This document shows positions 39,471 to 46,690 of a stretch of 64,000 nt of DNA, piece by piece. Made by a program: the position numbers and the translations under genes. How positions within the stretch are numbered: the first letter of the stretch is position 1; every line of letters begins with the position of its first letter. Source of the stretch: an uncultured Clostridia bacterium (GTDB lineage Bacteria; Bacillota; Clostridia; Christensenellales; Borkfalkiaceae); the NCBI GenBank assembly GCA_947626685.1, contig CANQTD010000005.1:1-64000 (forward strand), read 5' to 3'. The notes beneath the pieces are model-generated. The model ran no database searches, was not told the origin of the DNA, and worked only from the letters and a program-made list of their open reading frames with translations.

Positions 39471-39588
39471 AATTAAAATTTTTCCGTTTTTACGGAGCCG
39501 AGCCTCCGGCGTGCGTCCGACGAGATCCGCTTGCAATCGAATCCGTAACAGGCCCATAGTCGTTTTCTATGACCTATGGTCTTTTTTT

Positions 39589-39617
39589 ATGATATACCCT
39601 CAACGCCGATTTGTCAA
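39589..39617 (-). promoter_or_regulatory. tmRNA promoter
   Basis: TTGACA (39617-39612), 17-bp spacer, TATCAT (39594-39589) on the minus strand, about 34 bp upstream of the mature 5' end. Confidence 0.7.
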
Positions 39618-39682
39618 CCTATTCGGGCAAATTACTTGACAAAAGAAGAAAAATGTGTTACCCTCCCCCTCGAGGTGAAACG

Positions 39683-40204
39683 ATGTATTGCGTCCATTGC
39701 GGAAAACCCATCGACGATAAAGCCGTCGTCTGCGTTCACTGCGGTCTGCTTACGGAAGCGGGAAAGTCCAAATTCACGCCGCCGCCCGTAAAGGCTCTCG
39801 CGCCCGCAGCCGCTCCTGAGCAGGCGGAAAGCGCTTCCCCGAAGAGAAAAAATCCCTTTGCGATCGCGGGATTCACGGTCGCGATCGTCTCCGCGGTATT
39901 CGGCGCGATCTTCTATTCCCTCCTGACGCTCAGCGCCATATCTTCCGGAATGGAGACGGCTTTGGTCCTCTTTTTTATCCTCTGTCTCTTCGGCGCGGTG
40001 AGCGGGCTCATCTTCTCCTCGATCGGCCTTGCCATGCGCAGGCGGTACCGGCTGAACGGGCTCGCGATCGCGGGGATCGTCATGTCCGTTATCCACCTCG
40101 TGCTCTTTTTCCTCTTCTTTGTGCTCGGTTACTTTATGATCTTTGGGACGATGTTCTACTTCATGCTCCTCCTTCTGATCTTCAGCGGGGCGGGCGTTGT
40201 GTGA
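39683..40204 (+). CDS. Zinc-ribbon membrane protein
   Basis: 173 residues from MYCVHCGKPIDDKAVVCVHCG. The two CxxC pairs form an N-terminal zinc ribbon, followed by a proline/alanine linker and three or four membrane helices (about 62-85, 95-118, 130-170). GAGGTG precedes the start. This design (cytoplasmic zinc ribbon plus DUF4190-like membrane part) is common in Clostridia with no known function. A TTGACA at 39636-39641 could be its -35 box, but the -10 is weak. Confidence 0.75.
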   Translation: MYCVHCGKPIDDKAVVCVHCGLLTEAGKSKFTPPPVKALAPAAAPEQAESASPKRKNPFAIAGFTVAIVSAVFGAIFYSLLTLSAISSGMETALVLFFILCLFGAVSGLIFSSIGLAMRRRYRLNGLAIAGIVMSVIHLVLFFLFFVLGYFMIFGTMFYFMLLLLIFSGAGVV

Positions 40205-40222
40205 CCCTGAACAAATAGCGGA

Positions 40223-40257
40223 AAACGGCAACCTTTTGGGGCTGCCGTTTTTTTGTT
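40223..40257 (+). terminator. Terminator of the zinc-ribbon gene
   Basis: AAACGGCA (40223-40230) pairs with TGCCGTTT (40243-40250), with a T run continuing to 40254. Confidence 0.8.
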
Positions 40258-40272
40258 GCGCCGAAATTCCGC

Positions 40273-41247
40273 TCAGTCGTCGTCATCGTCATCATCGTCG
40301 TCATCGTCCCGGTCGCCGCGGTGATCGTGATCGTCGTCATCGTCCTCTTCGCGGTCGTAGCGGTCCTCGAGTTCATCGAGAAATTCTTCGAACAGGTCCT
40401 CCAAAACGGCGTTTTCGCTGCGCTCCAACTTTTGGCGGAGCTCGTAGAACTCCTCGAGGAGCTCCCGCTTCGTCGTTCCCCTCTCTACGGTGAGGTCGTC
40501 GCCGAGTTTGAGGTAGGTGTTGTTGAACGCGGCGACGGCGGCGGCGTCGTTCAAATCGAGCGCATTGAGGTCGTCCTCATAACTTGCGACGAGAGCGGTG
40601 ATCTCCTGCTTGAAGGCGTCCTTCTGCGGCTCGAGCTCGCGTTCCAGCCAATCCTCGAAATCCCCTATCACGCGCTCGTCGTAGGAGGCGAGCAGATCCT
40701 CGAAAACGCTCTCGTCCATCTCGCTGACGAGGTACTTTTCTTCGAGCGCGGTCTGCACCCGCCGTGCGATCTGCGCACCATCTTTGCCTGCGCCGTGCAC
40801 GCGGATCCCCTCCGCGCCGATGAGGTGTTTTTCCTCGGCGAGTGCGGCGAACCTCAGACATGCCTCCTCCGTTTTCACTCCATTGAAATCTTGGCCGTAG
40901 AGGAGAACGGCGGCGTCGCGGTTGAGAGAGCGGGCAGTTTTCACCCGTCCTTCCTCCACCGTGAACTCCACGGAGGGGTTGATGCTCACGACGATCGTGG
41001 CATATCCGCCCGTGCCCGAGCCCCATGCGCGCCAGAGTGCGAACCCGCCGAGAAGAACAGCAAAGGCAAGAACAATGGCGGCGAGGGGGATCCAGATCTT
41101 TTTCGCGGAAACGGCGACCGCGCCGCCCTTAACAGGGGGAATGGGGTCGGGAAAACGCTCCGCTTCGACGAGAACGCGGCCGCGCACGTCGGGCGTATGC
41201 TGCTCCGCCTCACGGCGAAGCGTTTCCAACAGCTCGCTATCCTTCAT
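40273..41247 (-). CDS. RsgI-like anti-sigma factor with poly-Asp tail
   Basis: 324 residues. A cytoplasmic N-terminal part (1-50), one membrane helix (51-72), then an extracellular RsgI-like domain with ATIVVSINPSVEFTVEEGRV and SLNRDAAVLLYGQDFNGV (82-125). The outer part continues as acidic helices and ends in a tail dominated by aspartate (last 11 residues all Asp). RsgI proteins hold an ECF/SigI-type sigma factor at the membrane until an outside signal. It overlaps its sigma gene by 11 bp. Confidence 0.82.
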   Translation of the reverse strand: MKDSELLETLRREAEQHTPDVRGRVLVEAERFPDPIPPVKGGAVAVSAKKIWIPLAAIVLAFAVLLGGFALWRAWGSGTGGYATIVVSINPSVEFTVEEGRVKTARSLNRDAAVLLYGQDFNGVKTEEACLRFAALAEEKHLIGAEGIRVHGAGKDGAQIARRVQTALEEKYLVSEMDESVFEDLLASYDERVIGDFEDWLERELEPQKDAFKQEITALVASYEDDLNALDLNDAAAVAAFNNTYLKLGDDLTVERGTTKRELLEEFYELRQKLERSENAVLEDLFEEFLDELEDRYDREEDDDDDHDHRGDRDDDDDDDDDDD

Positions 41248-41761
41248 CGTGCCCCTCCTGTTCGATCGCGCGCTTCATCTTTGCGATCGCGCGTTGGTAT
41301 CTCCATGTGACGGTCGGCAGCGGGACGCACAGCATCGCCGCGATCTCCCGCCGTTTGTACCCCTCCACCGCGGCGAGCATGAGCACCGCGAACTCCTCCG
41401 CGCGCAGCGTCTTTTTCGCGAGTTCGGTGAGATGGCCGAGCCCCTCCGCGTCGGTCTGCGGCGCGGGAATATGCTCCGAGCCGTCTCCGAGCAATGCCTC
41501 CCGCGCGCGCTTCTTTTTGAGGTTCAACGCCTCGTTTTTCGCGATCCGTGCCACCCATGCCCGAGGGTTGGTCCCCTTTTTGTACGATCGTGCGCCGCGC
41601 AGGACTTTGAGATAGGAAGTCTGCATCACGTCCTCCGCGAGGGCGCGCTCCGCAACCACGGAGAGCGCGACGCAGTAGACGAGCCGTTGCGTCTCACGAT
41701 ACACTTCATCGAATGCGGAGATATTTCCCTCCGCAAGTTGTAAAATCGCCTCTTCGAGCAC
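41237..41761 (-). CDS. ECF-type RNA polymerase sigma factor
   Basis: 174 residues starting with GTG. Region 2 (FDEVYRETQRLVYCVALSVV...AEDVMQTSYLKVLRGARSY) and region 4 (EFAVLMLAAVEGYKRREIAAML...PTVTWRYQRAIAKMK) are clear and joined by a short linker without region 3, as in ECF sigmas. Encoded just before its anti-sigma partner, it probably controls envelope genes, perhaps including the lipoprotein 49 bp upstream. Confidence 0.9.
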   Translation of the reverse strand: MLEEAILQLAEGNISAFDEVYRETQRLVYCVALSVVAERALAEDVMQTSYLKVLRGARSYKKGTNPRAWVARIAKNEALNLKKKRAREALLGDGSEHIPAPQTDAEGLGHLTELAKKTLRAEEFAVLMLAAVEGYKRREIAAMLCVPLPTVTWRYQRAIAKMKRAIEQEGHDEG

Positions 41762-41810
41762 CTTCCGCCTCCGCAGTTACTTTACCACATGGGGCGGCTT
41801 TTGTCAACCG

Positions 41811-42989
41811 TCAGCCCGCGAAATTGAGAAAATTGCGGTCTTGTGCGCTGTCGGAGGAGAATTTGTAGGTGTAACTTCCGTCCTGATTCTGCACGATGAC
41901 AAATTTGCCGCGCGTTCCGTCGATGAGATATTCCACGGAGATCCACTTCGAACCCGCGCGCTCGACGCGCTCGATCTCATAGTAGCCGCGCGAGGTCCCC
42001 GTGAGGAACTCGAGCTCGTATTCCGCTTTCGCGCCCTCTTGTTCGAGGCTCACCTCGGTGCGCTCTGCGACGCGCCCGTTCTCGTACACGGTATAGGTGT
42101 AGCCCGTCTCGGTCTCGGAAATGCCGCCCTCGTCCTCCGTCTCCGATTCCTGCTCCATCGTCACACAGTTGCGGGTATCGCCCTTTACCGCCGAGGCGCG
42201 GATCCAGAGCTCGCTCTGCGTTTCCGACTCGCGGCCGTCCTTTTCCGTCGTCTCGGAACGCTCGCCCGACAGGAAGTAGTAGACGGGTGCGCCCTCCGCG
42301 TCCGTTCCCATTTCGAGAACGCCCTCGAGCGCAAAGCCCTTGTAGGTCTCCTCTTCGCCGAAATCGAAGTCATCATCGTCATCGTCGTCATCGTCATCGA
42401 AGTCGTCGCGGCCGCGGGAAGCGGTGAGCTCGGTCTCCGAATAGTACATCGTGCGGGTGACGGGGTTGCCCCTCTCGTCCGCGCCCGTCACTTCGAGTTT
42501 GAAGGCGTACGCCGCGAGTTCGCCCTCGGTCACGGGGTTGGGGGTGACCGTCGTCTTGACGGACGCCTTGTCGAGGAAGTCGTCGAGCATGTTGAAGTAG
42601 CGGTTGAAGTCCTCCGCCTGCTCCTGCGCCTTATCCGCGCCCTCGCCGCTGCCGAGGCCGTAGTCGGGCTGCGTGCCGCCTGTGGGGTCGGTTTCGGGTT
42701 GGGCTTCTGTGCCGCCCGCGGGGTCGGTCTCGGGTAAGATCTCGTCGGAAAGAGCCGCCGCTGCGACGGGAGAAGCGCCCGTTTCGCTGAGCAACTTTGC
42801 CGTGGTGACCGCGCCGAAGCCGTAAACCGCCTCCACGCTGTCCAGACCCGTATAGCTGCCCGGCTCGATGGGACGGGAGAGGTCGCCGTCCGCCTGCTGA
42901 CCGAAATTACAGCCCGCAAGGGAGCTCGCTCCGATCGCGAGAACGCCCGCCACTGTCAGAAAACTTGCAAATTTTGTGAATTTTTTCAT
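41811..42989 (-). CDS. Secreted lipoprotein with poly-Asp segment
   Basis: 392 residues. A signal peptide ending in the lipobox SLAGC (lipidated Cys27), a Thr/Pro/Gly-rich low-complexity stretch (about 85-118), then beta-rich domains. Residues about 195-208 are almost all aspartate. It lies upstream of the sigma/anti-sigma pair on the same strand and shares the Asp-run feature with RsgI, so the three may form one regulon. Function unknown; calcium or other cation binding is a guess. Confidence 0.75.
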   Translation of the reverse strand: MKKFTKFASFLTVAGVLAIGASSLAGCNFGQQADGDLSRPIEPGSYTGLDSVEAVYGFGAVTTAKLLSETGASPVAAAALSDEILPETDPAGGTEAQPETDPTGGTQPDYGLGSGEGADKAQEQAEDFNRYFNMLDDFLDKASVKTTVTPNPVTEGELAAYAFKLEVTGADERGNPVTRTMYYSETELTASRGRDDFDDDDDDDDDDFDFGEEETYKGFALEGVLEMGTDAEGAPVYYFLSGERSETTEKDGRESETQSELWIRASAVKGDTRNCVTMEQESETEDEGGISETETGYTYTVYENGRVAERTEVSLEQEGAKAEYELEFLTGTSRGYYEIERVERAGSKWISVEYLIDGTRGKFVIVQNQDGSYTYKFSSDSAQDRNFLNFAG

Positions 42990-43080
42990 GTTGAAACCCT
43001 CCTTGTTTTTTGCTTTTCTGCCCATATAACAATTCTGCGCGCAAAAATGTTGGAAAATTCGAAAAATTTTTTTTGAATTC

Positions 43081-43243
43081 GGAAAAGCCCTCCCCCTGCG
43101 TTCGGGGGAGGGCAGAGGTGAGAGTGCGCCAATTATAACGCCCCTCATCCGTCACTCCGTGACACCTTCCCCCCGATGAGGGGAAGGCTTGCGCTGACAG
43201 AAGGGTCGCCTCCCCCCTTTGCGTGCAAAGGGGGGGAGACGAA
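43081..43243. repeat. Palindromic intergenic repeat cluster (copy A)
   Basis: Three elements: a GCCCTCCCCC/GGGGGAGGGC palindrome (about 43086-43110), a segment CCCCTCATCCGTCACTCCGTG followed by a C-rich/G-rich inverted repeat, and CCTCCCCCCTTTGC/GCAAAGGGGGGAG (about 43210-43238). Close relatives occur at 50800-51345. Bases 42990-43338 hold no gene. Confidence 0.7.
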
Positions 43244-43338
43244 AAAAATATAAGATGTTTCCACCTTATCCTGTAAGAATTTTGTTCGCGTGCACACTAC
43301 TTATCTCGTGCTTACGCACTCTACAAATCTTGTGTGCG

Positions 43339-43548
43339 CTACCAATCTTTTCTTCCGCAGAGCACGTCGATGGAGACGCCGAACAGATCGGCGAGCTTCC
43401 AAAGATACGAGAGCGTCGGCTCGCCGTCTGCCCTTTCCCATTTACTGACACATTGTTGGGTGACGCCGACCGCTTCGGCGAGCTTCCCCTGTGAGAGCCC
43501 GCGCTCTGCACGCAGTGCCTTCAAATTTTCCGAAAATTTTGTTTCCAC
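43339..43548 (-). CDS. XRE-family transcriptional regulator
   Basis: 69 residues, essentially a single helix-turn-helix domain (LSQGKLAEAVGVTQQCVSKWERADGEPT). Divergent from a zinc-ribbon membrane protein with palindromic sites between them, so it probably controls both. No toxin partner is visible. Confidence 0.85.
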   Translation of the reverse strand: METKFSENLKALRAERGLSQGKLAEAVGVTQQCVSKWERADGEPTLSYLWKLADLFGVSIDVLCGRKDW

Positions 43549-43559
43549 AAAAAAAGTTT

Positions 43560-43609
43560 ACAACTATTCTTGTGAAATTCTTGACATACAACGAAAGTTG
43601 TGATACAAT
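43560..43609 (+). promoter_or_regulatory. Promoter with XRE operators
   Basis: TTGACA (43581-43586), 17-bp spacer, TACAAT (43604-43609). The palindrome ACAACGAAAGTTGT (43588-43601) fills the spacer; a related site ACAACTATTCTTGT lies at 43560-43573. Confidence 0.75.
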
Positions 43610-43663
43610 AAACCTAACATGGGTCGCGGAGACCCAAAATTTTCACAAAAAGGAGAATGAAAA

Positions 43664-44059
43664 ATGTTCTGTAAACACTGCGGAAAAGAAATTTCCGAGA
43701 AAGCGTCCATGTGTCCCAACTGCGGCACGCTGACGGACAACAATACCGTCATCAACAAACCTGCCGACAAGAAAGGCGATATGTTTAGCACGATCGCCCT
43801 TGTACTTGCGTGTTTCGCATTTTTAACAGGCGTCACCTTTGGTGCCATTTGCTGTGTTCACGATTTTGGGGCTTTGCTTATTACCGTCATATGCTTTACC
43901 ACGATCCTGCCCGCTTTGGCTGCGATCTGCCTCGGGATCACCACGCTCTACCAGAAAAATGGGTCACGGCCTTCCCGCACTATAGCGATCGTTGCAATCG
44001 CGCTCGCAGGTGTTGTACTGCTGTTCCTCTATCTTGCGGCATGTATTCTGTTAGGCTGA
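43664..44059 (+). CDS. Zinc-ribbon membrane protein
   Basis: 131 residues starting MFCKHCGKEISEKASMCPNCG, an N-terminal zinc ribbon, then a linker and three hydrophobic segments (about 42-60, 65-90, 105-130). It resembles the zinc-ribbon protein at 39683 in design but is shorter. AAAGGAG precedes the start. Confidence 0.78.
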   Translation: MFCKHCGKEISEKASMCPNCGTLTDNNTVINKPADKKGDMFSTIALVLACFAFLTGVTFGAICCVHDFGALLITVICFTTILPALAAICLGITTLYQKNGSRPSRTIAIVAIALAGVVLLFLYLAACILLG

Positions 44060-44070
44060 GCCAAAAAAAT

Positions 44071-44104
44071 AAAGGCAGGGATGAAAATTCCCTGCTTTTT
44101 TTGT
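44071..44104 (+). terminator. Terminator
   Basis: GCAGGGA (44075-44081) pairs with TCCCTGC (44089-44095), followed by nine T. The A run on the left lets it also serve the convergent recG transcript. Confidence 0.8.
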
Positions 44105-44121
44105 TGCAACGATGAAATGTT

Positions 44122-46125
44122 TCAATTTAAGACAACGTCTTTGAGGCTTTCGTATTTTTTGAGGGCGGCGGTGCGGATCGCGGCGTAGTTGAGGCGGCGT
44201 TCGAACGCCTCGTCCACAAGTTTTTTCGCCGTGAAAATGACTTCCGTGCCGTAGCTCAAATTCTTGATCTCGCTTAAGAATTTTCCGCTCTGGCGGGTGC
44301 CCAAAAAGTCGCCGCTTCCCCTCAGCTCCAAGTCCTTTTCGGCGAGCTTGAACCCGTCGGTCGTGCTCTTTAAGACGGCGAGCCGTTCGAGGGCCGTCTC
44401 GCTCTCGCTGCCCACGAGCAAGAAGCAATAGCTCTTTTCGTTCCCCCTGCCCACTCTGCCGCGCAGCTGGTGGAGCTGGGAGAGCCCGAACCGCTCGGCG
44501 TTGTAGATCGCCATGATCGTCGCATTCGGGACGTCGACGCCCACTTCGATGACCGTCGTGGAGACGAGCGCGTCGTATTCGTGACGCTTGAATGCGGACA
44601 TGGTATCTGCCTTTTCGGTCTCCTTCATTCTTCCGTGCAGAAGGGCGAAGCGCACGTCGGGCAGAGCGGCGCGGAGTTTTTCGTAGAGTTCGGTCACGCT
44701 CGCGACCTCTCCCTCGTCGTCCTCGATCTTAGGGCAGACGAAATACGCCTGCTTTCCCCTTTTGACCTCGCCGCGGATCCAGCCGAGCATGTCCGCGTAC
44801 TTGCGCGCGGGAATGACGGAGGTCGAGACGGCCTGCCTCTCCTTCGGCTTATCGGGAATGGTCGTGACGTCGAGGTCGCCGTAAAAGATGAGGGAAAGGG
44901 TGCGGGGAATGGGCGTGGCGGACATGACGAGCACGTCGGCGCCCTCCCCCTTTTCGCTCAGCGTGTTGCGCTGTGCCACGCCGAAGCGGTGCTGTTCGTC
45001 GCACACGCAGAAGGAGAGCCGCGCGAAGTGGACGTCCCCCTGCAAAACGGCGTGGGTGCCGCAGAGAATGTCGATCTCCCCCGCTTCGAGAGCACTTTTC
45101 AGCTCCCGCTTTTCCTTTGCGGTGGACGCGCCCGCGAGGTAGCCCACGCGGTAATCGGGGAAATACGTTTGAAGGAGCGCGTAGTTTTGCGCGGCGAGCA
45201 CTTCGGTGGGCGAGAGGTACACCGCCTGATAGCCCGATCTCACCGCCATGAAGATGCCCGTGAGCGCGACGGCGGTCTTGCCGCTGCCCACATCGCCCTG
45301 CAACAGCCTGTTCATGCGGGCGGGGCCGGTCAGATCATCGTAAATGGCGCGGACCGCACCCTGCTGGCCGGGGGTGAAGGAGAAGGGAAACCGCTTTTCG
45401 AAGTTCGCGACTTCCCGCTCGGTCACGCTGTAACGCAGAAGGCGCGCCTCCCCCTTATCCCCTTTGATGAGCTTGAATGCGGAGATGAGGGTGAAGTATT
45501 CCTCGAGGGCGACGCGCTCCGCCGCACGGTGCATTTCGGAGACGGTGTTCGGGGCATGGATGGCACGGAACGCGTCGGGAAGGGGCGCGAGCCTGTATTT
45601 GCGGATGAGCTCTTCGGGAATGACGGAGGGGAACTGCTCGGCCTCGAGAGCGCGGCGGACGCCGTCCCGCACCACCCACTGCGCGAGCCCGCTCTTCAAG
45701 GGATAGACGGGGACGAGCCCTTTGAGCCTGTTGTTGGCGTCCAACCTCTCGAAGGTGGGGTTCATGAGGGAGATGCGGTCGTAATAATCCTGCACGCGGC
45801 CGTAGAAGAGGTATTCGCCCGGTTTGAGCTTTTGCGCGACGTAGGGCATGTTGAACCAGACGGCGGTGAAGTTGTCGTTCCCCTGTTCGAGAAGGGCGCG
45901 CACGATCTTGAGCCGCCCCTTGCTGCGGACGGGTTCGACGTACACGAGGGTGCACGCGATGAGAGCCATGTCGCCGTGGAGCACCTCGCGCACGGAGACG
46001 CGGTTCGTCATGTCGAGATAGGTGCGCGGGAAATAGCGGACGAGCTCCTCCGTCGTCGTGACGCCGATCTTTTTGAAGTCCTTCGCCCGCTTCTCGCCGA
46101 TGCCGCGCACTTCGGTCAGCTTCAT
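44122..46125 (-). CDS. recG: ATP-dependent DNA helicase RecG
   Basis: 667 residues, the normal length. The N-terminal wedge/OB domain (about 1-170) is followed by the helicase core with Walker A GDVGSGKTA, DEQH in VCDEQHRFG, and the late motifs TTVIEVGVDVPNAT and QLRGRVGRG. RecG remodels stalled replication forks and branch-migrates Holliday junctions. The ATG at 46125 overlaps the upstream stop (ATGA); the open frame beyond it does not fit the family. It is encoded near fakA, as in Bacillus. Confidence 0.95.
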   Translation of the reverse strand: MKLTEVRGIGEKRAKDFKKIGVTTTEELVRYFPRTYLDMTNRVSVREVLHGDMALIACTLVYVEPVRSKGRLKIVRALLEQGNDNFTAVWFNMPYVAQKLKPGEYLFYGRVQDYYDRISLMNPTFERLDANNRLKGLVPVYPLKSGLAQWVVRDGVRRALEAEQFPSVIPEELIRKYRLAPLPDAFRAIHAPNTVSEMHRAAERVALEEYFTLISAFKLIKGDKGEARLLRYSVTEREVANFEKRFPFSFTPGQQGAVRAIYDDLTGPARMNRLLQGDVGSGKTAVALTGIFMAVRSGYQAVYLSPTEVLAAQNYALLQTYFPDYRVGYLAGASTAKEKRELKSALEAGEIDILCGTHAVLQGDVHFARLSFCVCDEQHRFGVAQRNTLSEKGEGADVLVMSATPIPRTLSLIFYGDLDVTTIPDKPKERQAVSTSVIPARKYADMLGWIRGEVKRGKQAYFVCPKIEDDEGEVASVTELYEKLRAALPDVRFALLHGRMKETEKADTMSAFKRHEYDALVSTTVIEVGVDVPNATIMAIYNAERFGLSQLHQLRGRVGRGNEKSYCFLLVGSESETALERLAVLKSTTDGFKLAEKDLELRGSGDFLGTRQSGKFLSEIKNLSYGTEVIFTAKKLVDEAFERRLNYAAIRTAALKKYESLKDVVLN

Positions 46126-46568
46126 GCGCGCGCCCTCCCGCCGCCGCGGCAGAGATGGACATAGACGCAGGCGAGGACATAGACCGCGAGATAGACGGCA
46201 CCCATGCCCGCGGTCAGCGCCGCCAAAGCGAGAAAACGCGTCCAAAAAGTCGCGCAGACGATATAGACCAGAAAGCCGATCGCGGGCAGATAGAGCGTTA
46301 AAAACACGAGCTCCGTGATCGCCGTCGGGAGCTTCTTTTTGACGGCGAACATGCACACCGTGAGGACGAAGAGCGCGACAATGACGGGAATGCCCGCAAA
46401 GAGCGGGATCACGGAAAAGAGGATCCCGAACACCTGCGAAAGCCCCTCGCCGAGATCTTCCGACGGGCCGAGGATCCCGCCCGAGAGGAAGAGAAGGGCA
46501 AAGCATGCGGCAAAGAGGGCGAAGAATACGCCCGAGAGCACGGCAATGGAAATGCGGATCTGCTTCAT
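46122..46568 (-). CDS. Four-helix membrane protein
   Basis: 148 residues, nearly all hydrophobic, with four predicted membrane helices (about 5-28, 43-75, 85-107, 113-137). No charged functional motif. Translationally coupled to recG by ATGA. Function unknown. Confidence 0.65.
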   Translation of the reverse strand: MKQIRISIAVLSGVFFALFAACFALLFLSGGILGPSEDLGEGLSQVFGILFSVIPLFAGIPVIVALFVLTVCMFAVKKKLPTAITELVFLTLYLPAIGFLVYIVCATFWTRFLALAALTAGMGAVYLAVYVLACVYVHLCRGGGRARA

Positions 46569-46660
46569 AGTTCCTCCTTACGATAGATTGTGCACCGCTG
46601 CGGCCGCGATTCCCCCTTTTACGGCGAAAAATGCGGAATGGGGTGCGAAAAAATACAAAT

Positions 46661-46690
46661 GGCTGCGCGAGTGGCGCAGCCGCGTTTTTT
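46661..46690 (-). terminator. Terminator of fakA
   Basis: GGCTGCGC (46661-46668) pairs with GCGCAGCC (46674-46681), followed on the minus strand by a T-rich run; the stem starts 8 bp after the fakA stop. Confidence 0.7.

Larger units (their letters stand above)
39167..39555 (-). ncRNA. ssrA: tmRNA
   Basis: 389 nt including CCA. The 5' strand GGGCCTG (39555-39549) pairs with CAGGTCC (39177-39171), the discriminator is A, and the T arm reads GTTCAACTC. The 5' D-like segment GTTACGGATTCGAT is typical. An internal tag reading frame ends ...LALAA-stop. tmRNA rescues stalled ribosomes and marks the nascent chain for degradation. Its 3' end overlaps the integrase gene, so the phage rebuilds an intact tmRNA end on insertion. 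Confidence 0.95.

Noticed and set aside
43339-43548. Antitoxin of a toxin-antitoxin pair
   Set aside because: The divergent partner is a zinc-ribbon membrane protein with no toxin-like motif, and no small toxin frame overlaps the regulator.
44470-46164. 564-codon + strand frame opposite recG
   Set aside because: Antisense to the conserved helicase; no ribosome-binding site and no recognisable family.
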